From Chitiniphilus shinanonensis DSM 23277 (GTDB taxonomy: Bacteria; Pseudomonadota; Gammaproteobacteria; Burkholderiales; Chitinibacteraceae), in NCBI RefSeq assembly GCF_000374805.1, contig NZ_KB895357.1, positions 1-63,649 on the forward strand: a stretch of 63,649 bases of DNA. The letters run 5' to 3'. Positions 1-12,428 of the stretch are shown in pieces; the stretch's first letter is position 1, and each line of letters begins with the position of its first letter. The position numbers were made by a program, and so were the translations under genes. Under the pieces are notes generated by a model, which had not been told where the DNA came from, did not search any database, and saw only the letters and a list, made by a program, of their open reading frames with translations.

Positions 1-651
1 GCCGACCTGATGATGGTGGCCGGCAAGAAGATCGAGGAGCTGATCGCGCGGCTGGCGCAGAAGGCGCGCGCCGCCGGCATCCACCTGATCCTGGCCACCC
101 AGCGCCCGTCGGTGGACGTGATCACCGGGCTGATCAAGGCCAACATCCCGACGCGGATCGCGTTCCAGGTATCGAGCAAGGTGGACAGCCGCACCATCCT
201 GGACCAGATGGGCGCCGAGGCGCTGCTGGGCCAGGGCGACATGCTGTTTCTGCCGCCGGGCACCGGCTACCCGCAACGGGTGCACGGCGCGTTCTGCGCC
301 GACGACGAAGTGCACAAGGTGGCCGAATACCTGAAGACCACCGCCGAGCCGAATTACATCGACGGTATCCTCAACGGCGGCTTCGAGGCCGAGGCCGCCG
401 CGGGCGGCGGCGGGGGCGGTGCGCCGTGGGAAGGCGGCGGCAGCGGCGACCCGGAAGGCGATGCGCTGTACGACGAAGCAGTGGCGTTCGTCATCAAGAG
501 CCGCAAGGCGTCGATCTCGTCGGTGCAGCGCCAGCTGCGCATCGGCTACAACCGCGCCGCGCGGCTGATCGAGCAGATGGAAACCGCCGGTCTGGTGAGC
601 CCGATGGAAACCAACGGCAATCGCACGGTGCTGGTGCCGCCGGCCGATTGA
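1..651 (+). CDS. ftsK: DNA translocase FtsK, C-terminal part (5' end outside window)
   Basis: Partial gene, open from the left edge and ending in TGA. The visible 216 residues hold the end of the RecA-like motor domain ([20 protein letters not shown] and [16 protein letters not shown], typical of FtsK/SpoIIIE) followed by a Gly-rich linker and the C-terminal winged-helix gamma domain ([26 protein letters not shown]) that reads KOPS sequences and contacts XerD. FtsK is an inner-membrane motor that pumps chromosomal DNA through the division septum and activates dimer resolution at dif. The glycine/proline-rich linker at roughly residues 130-150 is normal for the family. Identity is secure; the membrane and linker parts cannot be judged. 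Confidence 0.97.
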   Translation, partial: ADLMMVAGKKIEELIARLAQKARAAGIHLILATQRPSVDVITGLIKANIPTRIAFQVSSKVDSRTILDQMGAEALLGQGDMLFLPPGTGYPQRVHGAFCADDEVHKVAEYLKTTAEPNYIDGILNGGFEAEAAAGGGGGGAPWEGGGSGDPEGDALYDEAVAFVIKSRKASISSVQRQLRIGYNRAARLIEQMETAGLVSPMETNGNRTVLVPPAD

Positions 652-689
652 CGGCGATGCGCGCGCGCCACGGCGGGTGATGCGACACC

Positions 690-719
690 TTGAACGCCGT
701 CACGAGTTCATGCTATAAA
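690..719 (+). promoter_or_regulatory. Sigma-70 type promoter of rpmB-rpmG
   Basis: TTGAAC at 690-695 and TATAAA at 714-719 are separated by 18 bp, with TG one base before the -10 (extended -10). It lies 35 bp upstream of the rpmB start, consistent with strong ribosomal-protein expression. Confidence 0.65.
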
Positions 720-754
720 CTCGGTTTTTCCAGAAGTCAGGGAACATTCCAACC

Positions 755-988
755 ATGGCACGAGTATGCAAAGTCACCGGCAAGCGCCCGGTGACCGGGA
801 ACAACGTTTCCCACGCCAACAACAAGACCAAGCGTCGCTTCCTCCCGAACCTGCAATCCCGTCGTTTCTGGGTTGAGAGCGAAAACCGCTGGGTGCGTCT
901 GCGTGTATCCAACGCCGCCCTGCGTACCATCGACAAGGTGGGTATCGAAGTCGTGCTGGCCGATCTGCGCGCCCGCGGCGAACTGTAA
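755..988 (+). CDS. rpmB: 50S ribosomal protein L28
   Basis: 77-residue basic protein starting [20 protein letters not shown], the signature N-terminus of L28, and of normal family length (about 78). It is a structural component of the large ribosomal subunit. The start has AGGGA 12 bp upstream and is the conserved family start. It is followed 14 bp later by rpmG, the usual L28-L33 operon. Confidence 0.98.
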   Translation: MARVCKVTGKRPVTGNNVSHANNKTKRRFLPNLQSRRFWVESENRWVRLRVSNAALRTIDKVGIEVVLADLRARGEL

Positions 989-1002
989 TCGAGGCAACGA
1001 CC

Positions 1003-1158
1003 ATGCGTGAAAAGATCAAGCTCGAATCCTCCGCCGGTACTGGTCACTTCTACACCACGACCAAGAACAAGCGGACCAAGCCGGAAAAGATGGAAATCAA
1101 GAAGTTCGATCCGGTTGTCCGCAAGCACGTGATGTATAAGGAAACCAAGCTCAAGTAA
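1003..1158 (+). CDS. rpmG: 50S ribosomal protein L33
   Basis: 51-codon gene starting [20 protein letters not shown] and ending [11 protein letters not shown], matching bacterial L33 over its full length. It carries no zinc-binding CxxC pair, so it is the zinc-independent form. L33 is a small component of the large subunit near the E site. It is co-transcribed with rpmB (14-bp gap) and followed by a strong intrinsic terminator. Confidence 0.97.
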   Translation: MREKIKLESSAGTGHFYTTTKNKRTKPEKMEIKKFDPVVRKHVMYKETKLK

Positions 1159-1200
1159 TCTGAGCTTGCCTTCCCTGGCTTCAGTGCTCGCAACGAAGAA

Positions 1201-1222
1201 CCCCGCCTACGCGGGGTTTTTT
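1201..1222 (+). terminator. Intrinsic terminator of rpmBG
   Basis: CCCCGC-CTAC-GCGGGG hairpin followed by six T residues, 42 bp after the rpmG stop. Confidence 0.9.
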
Positions 1223-1255
1223 GTTTGGCGCTGCCGAGGTTGTAGCGGGGCAAAA

Positions 1256-1390
1256 CCCACACCTTGAACCACGGAGAACGGTGAGAACACAGAGTTGCAC
1301 AGAGGAAAGCAAACCATTGGCCGGTGGATTTGCCCTCTCGTTTTGGTTTCCTCCGTGTATCTCTGTGCCCTCTGTGGTTCAAGGTGTGGG
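1256..1390. repeat. Inverted-repeat element, CCTTGAACCAC type, copy 1
   Basis: A 135-bp palindromic element. The outer 17-bp arms (CCCACACCTTGAACCAC at 1256-1272 and its complement at 1374-1390) are perfect, and inner ACACAGAG-type motifs also pair. A second copy lies at 44894-45056. It fills most of the gap between the rpmG terminator and the lysR stop; no gene is seen in it. Repeats of this ACCACAGAGG type are seen in many bacterial genomes; I do not know a mobilising enzyme. Confidence 0.85.
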
Positions 1391-1424
1391 GGTTCCAAGG
1401 CAACGCCAACGGAATGCCCGCCGC

Positions 1425-2330
1425 CTATCCCCTGCCGTCGCTGTCGTCCACCGCCCACACTTCGCGCAGACCGTCGCGCAGCAGCATCAGCATCGGGTCT
1501 TCCTCGCGGTCGGCCGAATAGATGAACTGCAACGGCGCCGAGATCGCCACCTCGCCGCCCCGCCACAGCGCGATCGAGCCATCGGCGGTAAAGCGGCGCG
1601 CGGTACGCTCGGCCAGGATCGCCATGCCCAGACCGGCGCGCACCAGTTCGACCAGGGTGGCCTCTTCGTCGAACTCGCCCACCCGGCGCGGCGAGATGTT
1701 CTTCTCGCGCCATAGCTCCTGGGTGATGGTCGCCAGGCTGGTGAACTGCGACAGGCCCAGCCACGGCATCTGCCCCAGCGTGCGCCAGTCGCCATCCTGC
1801 GCCTGCGCGGCCCATTCGGGCGGCATGGCGATGCAGAAACCGAACTCCGACAGCACCATGTTGTTGACGTTCTGGTAGGGGTTGCGCCCCAGGTAGAAGC
1901 CGCCGTCCAGACCTTTCTTGCGGACTTCGTTCAGCACCACGCCGGAGATCGCGTGCTGGGTCTGGACTGAAATCAGCGGATGACGACTACGCAACAGCGC
2001 CAGCCACGGCCCCAATCTGAGGCGCGACGGCACGCCGATGGTGCCGATGCGCACCTTGCCCTTGGGCTCGCCGACCAGCCCGCGCGCGCGTTGCAGCATG
2101 CCGCGCGACAACGCCAGGATGTTCTCGGCCTCGGGCAGCAGGATTTTGCCGGCCTCGGTCAACTGCACCCCGCCCGGATAGCGTTCGAACAGCGAACTGC
2201 CCAGTTCTTCCTCCAGCGCCTTGATCTGCGCCGTGACCGCGGGTTGCGACAGATGCAGCAGTTCCGCGGCCTGGGTCAGGTGGCCCTGTTGCGCCACCGC
2301 CACGAAAGTACGTAATTGATAGATTTCCAT
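1425..2330 (-). CDS. LysR-family transcriptional regulator
   Basis: 301 residues. The N-terminal winged HTH (MEIYQLRTFVAVAQQGHLTQAAELLHLSQPAVT, about residues 1-60) is a textbook LysR DNA-binding domain, followed by the periplasmic-binding-protein-like effector domain (about 90-295). It is transcribed divergently from the DUF485-actP operon across a 334-bp gap, so acetate transport is the obvious candidate target, but the effector is not deducible. The effector domain is intact and of normal length. The start is the only ATG consistent with a complete HTH. Confidence 0.93.
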   Translation of the reverse strand: MEIYQLRTFVAVAQQGHLTQAAELLHLSQPAVTAQIKALEEELGSSLFERYPGGVQLTEAGKILLPEAENILALSRGMLQRARGLVGEPKGKVRIGTIGVPSRLRLGPWLALLRSRHPLISVQTQHAISGVVLNEVRKKGLDGGFYLGRNPYQNVNNMVLSEFGFCIAMPPEWAAQAQDGDWRTLGQMPWLGLSQFTSLATITQELWREKNISPRRVGEFDEEATLVELVRAGLGMAILAERTARRFTADGSIALWRGGEVAISAPLQFIYSADREEDPMLMLLRDGLREVWAVDDSDGRG

Positions 2331-2540
2331 CCGAAGCCTGTTCCGGGTCTGTGAGCGACCGCGTTACCGCTGTGCGCGGCGACGCCCGCCTTGCCGCGCC
2401 GCCCCTGCTGCCGGGGCCGCCGTGACAAACCGGACCATCCTTGGATTATCCCCCCATTTGATCGGCATTGTCGCCGCGTGGTGCACGGGGAATGTAGTCG
2501 CGAAATGCTAATTTCGCCCTGATGGGTAAGACTGATGCAA

Positions 2541-2584
2541 CGCAACATCAGAAATGCTGATTCGCAACATCAGAAATTGCAATT
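2541..2584 (+). promoter_or_regulatory. Tandem 22-bp operator upstream of DUF485-actP
   Basis: Two adjacent 22-bp units (2541-2562 and 2563-2584) each begin CGCAACATCAGAAAT and end in GATT or AATT. Unit 1 overlaps the inverted repeat CTGATG-N8-CATCAG. The same two-unit array, also with a 22-bp period, precedes acs at 7319-7362. The 22-bp phase is two helical turns, so both sites lie on one face. A likely activator is a response regulator or LysR protein controlling acetate genes; the identity is inference. Confidence 0.75.
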
Positions 2585-2607
2585 GGCGCTGGTCCGGGCA
2601 GGGTGCT

Positions 2608-2613
2608 TACAGT
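2608..2613 (+). promoter_or_regulatory. Putative -10 (TACAGT) of DUF485-actP
   Basis: TACAGT starts 45 bp after the start of operator unit 2; the acs counterpart TACATT starts 44 bp after its own unit 2. No good -35 hexamer is present: that position abuts the end of unit 2, as expected for a class II activator-dependent promoter. Confidence 0.5.
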
Positions 2614-2664
2614 GCTCCACGAACCGGGCAGCCGGTCGCCGTTCACCCCCTTCAGGAGTCAAGC

Positions 2665-2976
2665 ATGGACGAAACACTGCTCCAGCGAATCCAGAGCAAC
2701 CCCAAATTCACGGAATTGGTTCACAAGCGCTCCAGGCTGGGCTGGACGCTGTCGATCATCATGCTGGTGATCTATTACGGCTTTGTCCTGGTGCTGGCGT
2801 TCTCGCCGGCCACCTTCGGCACGCCGATCAGCGCCGGCAGCGTGACCACCGTCGGCATCCCGGTCGGCATCCTGGTCATCCTCTCCGCTTTCGTCATCAC
2901 CGGTATCTACGTGCGTCGCGCCAATACCGAATTCGATCAACTGACCCGCGAGCTGGTCGAGGAGGTCCGTCAATGA
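2665..2976 (+). CDS. yjcH: DUF485 inner-membrane protein (YjcH-like), ActP partner
   Basis: 103 residues with two hydrophobic segments (about 27-47 and 62-85), the DUF485 pattern, and a charged C-terminus. AGGAG lies 8 bp before the chosen ATG, which gives the usual family length. In Enterobacteria and Pseudomonads this small protein is encoded immediately before the acetate permease ActP and co-regulated with it; its biochemical role is not established. Its stop overlaps the next start (ATGA), so translation of the two is probably coupled. Confidence 0.9.
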   Translation: MDETLLQRIQSNPKFTELVHKRSRLGWTLSIIMLVIYYGFVLVLAFSPATFGTPISAGSVTTVGIPVGILVILSAFVITGIYVRRANTEFDQLTRELVEEVRQ

Positions 2977-4664
2977 TGCGTTCGTTCACCACCCGTGCCG
3001 CGCTGCTCGCGGCCGGCCTCGTCGCCAGCCTGCCCACCTGGGCGGCCGAAGCCATCACCGGCGACGTCAAGCAGCGTGACCTGAACTGGCACGCGATCAT
3101 CATGTTCTTCGTGTTCGTGGCGTTCACCCTGGGCATCACCTACTGGGCCGCGCGCCGCACCCGCTCCGCCAAGGACTTCTATGCCGCCGGCGGCGGCATC
3201 TCCGGCTTCCAGAACGGGCTGGCGATCGCCGGGGACTACATGTCCGCCGCGTCGTTCCTGGGGATTTCCGCCCTGGTGATGACCAGCGGCTACGACGGGC
3301 TGATCTACTCGATCGGCTTCCTGGTCGGCTGGCCGATCATCACCTTCCTGGTGGCCGAGCGCCTGCGCAACCTGGGCAAGTTCACCTTCGCCGACGTGGC
3401 GTCGTATCGCCTGTCGCAGACGCCGGTGCGCACCTTCGCCGCCGTCGGCACGCTGTGTACCGTGGCGCTGTACCTGATCGCGCAGATGGTGGGCGCGGGC
3501 AAGCTGATCCAGCTGCTGTTCGGCATGAGCTATCTGTCGGCGGTGGTGCTGGTCGGCATCCTGATGGTGCTGTACGTGACCTTCGGCGGCATGCTGGCCA
3601 CCACCTGGGTGCAGATCATCAAGGCGGTGATGCTGCTGTGCGGCGCCACCTTCATGGCGATCATGGTGCTGGCGACCAGCGGCTTCAGCTTCGAAACCAT
3701 GTTCCAGACCGCCGTCGCCACTCACCCCAAGGGCCTGGCGATCATGAGCCCGGGCGGCATGGTGTCCAACCCGATCGACGCGATCTCGCTGGGGGTGGGC
3801 CTGATGTTCGGTACCGCCGGCCTGCCGCACATCCTGATGCGCTTCTTCACGGTGAAGGACGCCAAGGAGGCGCGTAAATCGGTGTTCGTGGCCACCGGCT
3901 TCATCGGCTACTTCTACATCCTCACCTTCATCATCGGCTTCGGCGCGATCATGCTGGTGCTGGGCAAGCCCGAGTTCACCGAGACCATCGTCAAGGACGG
4001 CCAGCCGGTGTCGCAGCTGATCGGCGGCGCCAACATGGCGGCGGTGCACCTGGCCAACGCGGTCGGCGGCGACTTCTTCCTCGGCTTCATCTCCGCCGTG
4101 GCGTTCGCCACCATCCTGGCGGTGGTGTCGGGCCTGGCGCTGTCGGGCGCCTCCGCCGTGTCGCACGATCTGTACGCCAGCGTATTCGCCAAGGGCCGCG
4201 CCACCGAGGCCAAGGAGATCCGCGTGTCCAAGATGGCCACCGTGGCGCTGGGCATCGTGGCCATCCTGCTGGGCATCCTGTTCGAGAACCAGAACGTGGC
4301 GTTCATGGTGGGCCTGGCGTTCGCCATCGCCGCGTCGGCCAACTTCCCGGTGCTGTTCCTGTCGATGTTCTGGAAGGGCCTGACCACGCGCGGCGCCGTG
4401 GTGGGCGGGCTGGTCGGCCTGCTCAGCGCGGTGGTGATGATCGTGCTCGGACCGGCGGTGTGGGTGAAGACGCTGGGCCACGCCCAGGCGATCTTCCCCT
4501 ACGAGAACCCGTCGATCTTCTCGATGCCGCTGGCGTTCCTGGCGGTCTGGATCGTCTCGTCGCTGGACAACAGCGCCTCAGCCGCCAAGGAACGCGCGCT
4601 GTTCCTGCCGCAGTTCGTGCGCTCGATGACCGGCATCGGCGCGGAAGGAGCCTCCAAGCACTGA
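2973..4664 (+). CDS. actP: Acetate permease ActP, sodium:solute symporter family
   Basis: 563 residues. A cleavable signal-like N-terminus (to about residue 25) is followed by about 13 membrane spans with sodium:solute-symporter signatures such as [21 protein letters not shown] and the [10 protein letters not shown] stretch. ActP imports acetate and other short monocarboxylates, here matched with acetyl-CoA synthetase encoded 2.8 kb downstream under an apparently shared operator. The first ATG of ATGATG overlaps the DUF485 stop. E. coli ActP is 549 residues, so the length is normal. Substrate range within the SSS family cannot be proven from sequence. Confidence 0.93.
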   Translation: MMRSFTTRAALLAAGLVASLPTWAAEAITGDVKQRDLNWHAIIMFFVFVAFTLGITYWAARRTRSAKDFYAAGGGISGFQNGLAIAGDYMSAASFLGISALVMTSGYDGLIYSIGFLVGWPIITFLVAERLRNLGKFTFADVASYRLSQTPVRTFAAVGTLCTVALYLIAQMVGAGKLIQLLFGMSYLSAVVLVGILMVLYVTFGGMLATTWVQIIKAVMLLCGATFMAIMVLATSGFSFETMFQTAVATHPKGLAIMSPGGMVSNPIDAISLGVGLMFGTAGLPHILMRFFTVKDAKEARKSVFVATGFIGYFYILTFIIGFGAIMLVLGKPEFTETIVKDGQPVSQLIGGANMAAVHLANAVGGDFFLGFISAVAFATILAVVSGLALSGASAVSHDLYASVFAKGRATEAKEIRVSKMATVALGIVAILLGILFENQNVAFMVGLAFAIAASANFPVLFLSMFWKGLTTRGAVVGGLVGLLSAVVMIVLGPAVWVKTLGHAQAIFPYENPSIFSMPLAFLAVWIVSSLDNSASAAKERALFLPQFVRSMTGIGAEGASKH

Positions 4665-4765
4665 GCGCCCAGCCGCCCCGCCCTGTCGCAAGTCCGCGGC
4701 GGGCGGGATGGCCGGCCACCTCTGGCCGGCCATCCATGGCGGACCGCTTCGTGACAAGCTTCGGC

Positions 4766-4790
4766 AACGCCCCGCCCGCGCGGGGCGTTT
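4766..4790 (+). terminator. Intrinsic terminator after actP
   Basis: AACGCCCCGC and GCGGGGCGTT pair as a strong stem about 100 bp after the actP stop; the T tract is short, so read-through into the DUF294 gene is possible. Confidence 0.6.
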
Positions 4791-4845
4791 GCGCTAGGTG
4801 CGGCACGCCGGATGCCGCTCCGGATCAACCAACCAAGACGACGCG

Positions 4846-6651
4846 ATGCCCGCTCCCTTCGACTTCAGCCGCCCGCCCTTCGATTGCCTCACCGACACCG
4901 AACGCGTCGAGCTGGAGGCGACGATGGACCTGGAATACTTCGCCGTCGGCGAGACGGTGATCGGCCAGGACCAGGAGGTGGACGCGCTCTACGTGACGAT
5001 GAAGGGCTGCGTGATCGAGGCCGGCGTCGACGATCCCGCCGTCTACCGCGCCGGCGCGCCGTTCGACACCCGCGCGCTGGTCGCCGGGCGCGGCACCAGC
5101 CGCCTGCTGGCGCACGAGGACAGCATCGTGTTCCGCATCCCGCGCGACACCGTGCTGGCGCTGACACGACGCAACCCGCTGTTCGGCGCCTATTTCTACC
5201 AGGACGTCGCCAAGCGCCTGGCCTTCCTGGCGCATCGGCCGCTCCAGCGCGAACTGCAATCGCTGTGGATGGCGCGGGTGCGGCAGGCGCCGGTGGGCGA
5301 GCCGCACTGGCTGGAGCACGGCGCCACCGTGCTGGACGCCGCCCGCACCATGCGCCAGTACCACGTGACCTCGGTGCTGGTGCGCGGCGAAGCCGGCAGC
5401 GGCATCTTCACCCAGAGCGACCTGCGCAATACCGTGATCGACGGCATCGACGCCCGCAGCGCCCCGGTGGCCGAGCACGCGCGCTACGTGCTGCACGGCG
5501 TGGAGGAGGACGACTTCCTCTACCAGGCGATGCTGACCATGACCCACCACGGCATCCAGCGCGTGGTGGTCACCCGCGAGGGCGAAGTGGTCGGCGTGCT
5601 GGAGCAGGTGGACCTGCTCGCCTTCCTCTCCAACCATTCGCACCTGGTGGCGGCGCAGATCGAGCGCGCCGGCACCCTGGACGAATTGCGCCAGGCCGCG
5701 CGCGACATGGAACGCATGGTGTCGCTGCTGCACGGCCAGGGCGTCAAGGTGACGCTGATCGCCGAACTGGTGTCCGAACTGCACCACAAGCTGCTGGCGC
5801 GGCTGTTCGCCATGGTGGCGCCGCCCGACGCGCTGGCGCACGTCTGCCTGCTGCTGCTCGGCTCCGAAGGACGCGGCGAGCAGATCATGAAGACCGACCA
5901 GGACAACGCGCTGCTGGTCGAGGACGGCTACCGCCATCCCGAGCTGCCGGCCGCCGCCGCCCGTTTCAACGAGCTGCTGGTCGAGTTCGGCTACCCGCCC
6001 TGCCCCGGCGGCGTGATGCTGAGCAACCCGCGCTGGCGCCAGGAGATCGCCCCGTTCAAGCGCCAGCTCGAACAATGGATGGACCACCCCGACGGCGAGA
6101 ACGCCATGAACCTGGCGATCTGGCAGGACGCCACCCCCATCGCCGGCCGCAGCGACCTCTACGAACAGGTGCGCACCCATTTCACCCGCTGGTTTGCGCA
6201 GGATGCCGGGCTGCTGGCGCGCTTCGCCCTGCCGGTGGAACAGCACTTCGACGCGCCGCGCCCGCTGCTGGCGCAGCTGTGGGGCGGCGACGCCCGCGAC
6301 ACGCTGGACCTGAAGAAAAGCGGCATCTTCGTCATCGTGCATGGCGCCCGCAGCCTGGCGCTGGAAGCCGGCATCATCGGCGCCAACACCTATCGCCGGC
6401 TGGACGCGCTGGCGCGCGGCGGCCACCTCGACAAACAACAGGCGCGCGACCTGGCCGAGGCGCTGGCCTTCCTGCAGGCGCTGCACCTCAAGCACGCCCT
6501 GGCGCAGGCCCAGGATGGCAAACCGATCGACTACCGCATCGCGCCGGGCGAATTGACCACGCTGGAGGGCGACCTGCTCAAGGACACGCTGGCGGTGGTC
6601 AAGCGCTTCCGCGCACACCTGCGCCACCACTTCCAGCTGGATACGCTGTGA
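4846..6651 (+). CDS. Cyclic-nucleotide-domain/CBS/DUF294 nucleotidyltransferase-like signalling protein
   Basis: 601 residues in four parts: a Crp-like cyclic-nucleotide-binding fold (about 10-125), a CBS-domain pair (about 150-275), a DUF294 nucleotidyltransferase-like domain with LGSEGRGEQIMKTDQDNALL (about 345-365, the GlnD-type G-S-x-G-R-x-E and D-x-D metal site) and a DUF294 C-terminal helical domain (about 460-600). It is probably a cytosolic sensor that modifies or binds a partner in response to adenine nucleotides; target unknown. The ATG at 4846 begins MPAPFDFSRPPFDCL, and an upstream in-frame ATG has no better ribosome site. It is encoded between actP and a DEDDh exonuclease, a recurring association in acetate loci. 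Confidence 0.88.
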   Translation: MPAPFDFSRPPFDCLTDTERVELEATMDLEYFAVGETVIGQDQEVDALYVTMKGCVIEAGVDDPAVYRAGAPFDTRALVAGRGTSRLLAHEDSIVFRIPRDTVLALTRRNPLFGAYFYQDVAKRLAFLAHRPLQRELQSLWMARVRQAPVGEPHWLEHGATVLDAARTMRQYHVTSVLVRGEAGSGIFTQSDLRNTVIDGIDARSAPVAEHARYVLHGVEEDDFLYQAMLTMTHHGIQRVVVTREGEVVGVLEQVDLLAFLSNHSHLVAAQIERAGTLDELRQAARDMERMVSLLHGQGVKVTLIAELVSELHHKLLARLFAMVAPPDALAHVCLLLLGSEGRGEQIMKTDQDNALLVEDGYRHPELPAAAARFNELLVEFGYPPCPGGVMLSNPRWRQEIAPFKRQLEQWMDHPDGENAMNLAIWQDATPIAGRSDLYEQVRTHFTRWFAQDAGLLARFALPVEQHFDAPRPLLAQLWGGDARDTLDLKKSGIFVIVHGARSLALEAGIIGANTYRRLDALARGGHLDKQQARDLAEALAFLQALHLKHALAQAQDGKPIDYRIAPGELTTLEGDLLKDTLAVVKRFRAHLRHHFQLDTL

Positions 6652-7274
6652 TGCGCGCCCTGTTCGACACCCTGCGCCGGGACTGGCACCGCCGCCAGTT
6701 ACGCGACCCCGACTACGCCTTCCTGTTCGACGAGGAGCCGCCCGACGAATACGTCAGCCTCGACTGCGAGACCACCAGCCTGGACCCGCGCCGCGCCGAG
6801 CTGCTGGCCATCGCCGCGGTGCGGGTGCGCGGCCGGCGCATCCTGTCGTCCGAGCGGCTGGTGTTGCCGGTGCAGCCCGAAGGCGACATCGACCGCGCCG
6901 GCATCGCCATCCACGCCATCCGCCGCCAGGATGCGGTCGGCGGCCTGGCAGCGCGCGTGGCGCTGGAACGGCTGCTGCGCTTCATCGGCCCGCGCCCGCT
7001 GATCGGCTACTACCTGGAATTCGACCTGGCGGTGATCGACCGCCTGCTGCGGCCCTGGCTGGGCATCGGCCTGCCCAACCGCCGCATCGAGGTGTCGTCG
7101 ATCTACTACGACCGCCACGTCAGCGCCTACCGACCCGAAGTCGACCTGTCGCTGGGCGCCATGCTGCGCGGGCTGCAATTGCCCGACCTGGGCCGGCATG
7201 ATCCGGTGAACGACGCACTGATGGCGGCGATGATCTACCTGAAGCTGACGCAGCAGCCGGTGAAGGCCGACTGA
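6651..7274 (+). CDS. 3'-5' exonuclease, DnaQ-like DEDDh family
   Basis: 207 residues. The three exonuclease motifs are intact: ExoI YVSLDCETTSLD (Asp/Glu), ExoII LIGYYLEFDLAVID (Asp) and ExoIII HDPVNDALM (His/Asp of the DEDDh type). It should hydrolyse nucleic acid 3' ends with two metal ions; whether DNA, RNA or a small nucleotide is the substrate is not visible. The ATG overlaps the TGA of the DUF294 gene by one base (TGATG), so the two are translationally coupled and probably act in one process. It is not the replicative epsilon subunit, judging by context and length. Confidence 0.88.
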   Translation: MRALFDTLRRDWHRRQLRDPDYAFLFDEEPPDEYVSLDCETTSLDPRRAELLAIAAVRVRGRRILSSERLVLPVQPEGDIDRAGIAIHAIRRQDAVGGLAARVALERLLRFIGPRPLIGYYLEFDLAVIDRLLRPWLGIGLPNRRIEVSSIYYDRHVSAYRPEVDLSLGAMLRGLQLPDLGRHDPVNDALMAAMIYLKLTQQPVKAD

Positions 7275-7318
7275 AGCATCGGAAACCGCGCTGACACCGG
7301 CCGACATCCATATTGCAG

Positions 7319-7362
7319 CGCAATATCAGCGTAATTGATTCGGCACATCAAAAAACACGATT
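7319..7362 (+). promoter_or_regulatory. Tandem 22-bp operator upstream of acs
   Basis: Units 7319-7340 (CGCAATATCAG...GATT) and 7341-7362 (CGGCACATCAAAAAA...GATT) match the two units before DUF485-actP in sequence, order and 22-bp period. Unit 1 overlaps a perfect palindrome ATATTGC-N3-GCAATAT at 7310-7326. Confidence 0.75.
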
Positions 7363-7384
7363 GGATTCGGCGATATCGGGGTTT

Positions 7385-7390
7385 TACATT
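7385..7390 (+). promoter_or_regulatory. Putative -10 (TACATT) of acs
   Basis: TACATT lies 44 bp after the start of operator unit 2, mirroring the TACAGT of the DUF485-actP promoter. No recognisable -35 is seen. Confidence 0.5.
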
Positions 7391-7471
7391 AGCGTCCACC
7401 TGCACGGGTCCAGCCCGTCTTCCGTTTCTCTCCCGGTGCCGACCGGCCAGAACCGACCACAAGGAGCACGC

Positions 7472-9442
<1,971 letters not shown>

Positions 9443-9470
9443 TCCCGATCAAGATCACGGCAGTACATTC

Positions 9471-9498
9471 GGCCCGCCCACAAGGCGGGCCTTTTTTT
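9471..9498 (+). terminator. Intrinsic terminator of acs
   Basis: GGCCCGCC-CACAA-GGCGGGCC stem followed by seven T residues. Confidence 0.92.
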
Positions 9499-9543
9499 GC
9501 CCGGTTTGTACTGCGGCGCGCACGCCACAGCCACCACGCCCAT

Positions 9544-9623
9544 GGATTTGCGCAAATAGACCCGCATTGCTAGGATGACCCGGCATTTCCGCTCCCGCGC
9601 AGCGGGCGCCTGGATTTGCGCAA
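9544..9623 (+). promoter_or_regulatory. Direct repeat GGATTTGCGCAA before marR
   Basis: GGATTTGCGCAA occurs at 9544-9555 and again at 9612-9623; the first copy continues to the perfect palindrome TTTGCGCAAA. These two sites 68 bp apart in the leader of a MarR-family gene are candidate autoregulatory operators. Confidence 0.45.
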
Positions 9624-9675
9624 CCCCTTGCGCGCGGCCCAGTGCCGCGTTCTTTTTTATCGGTGCCGCACGACC

Positions 9676-10206
9676 ATGGACCTCCAGCCAACCCCCGATT
9701 CCCCCGTCGCAACCGAAGGCAGCGCCCTCGCCGTCATCCAGCACTTCCGCGTCATCGTCGCCGCCATGCAAGGCCAATACCGCAGCATGCACAAGCAGAC
9801 CGGCCTTTCCGGTGCCCAGCTCTGGTTCCTGCGCGAAGTGGCCGCCGACCCCGGCCTCACGCTCGGCCAGGTGGCGCAACGCCAGGCCATCCACCAGTCC
9901 ACCGCCAGCAACCAGCTGGAAAAGCTGGTGCGACGCGGCCTGGTGCAGCGGGTGAAGGGCGAACAGGACCGCCGCCTGACCCGGCTGCAACTGACCGAAG
10001 CCGGCAAGGCCGCGCTGGCGGAAACCCCCGGCCCGGCGCGTGGCGTGTTGCAGGAGCTGCTGCTGACCATGCCGCAGGATGAACTGCACCAGCTCGATAC
10101 CGCGCTCGCCGCCGTGGTGAACCGGCTGGAGCCGTGGCTGGACCACGAGCACCCCGCCGCGCAGACGCCGCTGGCCACCCTGCTGGACGACCAGGCCGAG
10201 GACTGA
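9676..10206 (+). CDS. MarR-family transcriptional regulator
   Basis: 176 residues with the MarR winged helix at about 40-140, including [49 protein letters not shown] and the wing [13 protein letters not shown]. MarR dimers usually repress nearby genes until a ligand or oxidant binds. No divergent target is present; the downstream uvrB is 133 bp away on the same strand. The start at 9676 is preferred because an in-frame ATG at 9616 would add a basic stretch that overlaps the second candidate operator. Ligand unknown. Confidence 0.85.
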   Translation: MDLQPTPDSPVATEGSALAVIQHFRVIVAAMQGQYRSMHKQTGLSGAQLWFLREVAADPGLTLGQVAQRQAIHQSTASNQLEKLVRRGLVQRVKGEQDRRLTRLQLTEAGKAALAETPGPARGVLQELLLTMPQDELHQLDTALAAVVNRLEPWLDHEHPAAQTPLATLLDDQAED

Positions 10207-10339
10207 CCCGGCCGTTCGCCGCGCTGGGCAAGCCGGGGACTTGTTTTTCCGGCGTGCCGCCGCCATACACATGGATTGCCGCGCCGCCGTCCTGGCGGTC
10301 GCCGCCGGGCAACGCCCGCCCACAGGTTCCGAGGTGCCC

Positions 10340-12358
<2,019 letters not shown>

Positions 12359-12381
12359 CCAACCGTCGCCGAAAACCAAAT

Positions 12382-12413
12382 GGGCGCCCGCGAAGGCGCC
12401 CGTTCTCGTTTTT
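12382..12413 (+). terminator. Intrinsic terminator of uvrB
   Basis: GGGCGCC-CGCGAA-GGCGCCC stem followed by a T-rich tail ending in TTTTT. Confidence 0.8.
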
Positions 12414-12428
12414 GCCGCGATCGCCGCG

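Noticed and set aside
2970-4481. Long open frame opposite actP (503 codons)
   Set aside because: Antisense frame kept open by high GC third positions; product is His/Gln/Asp-rich low complexity with no domain.
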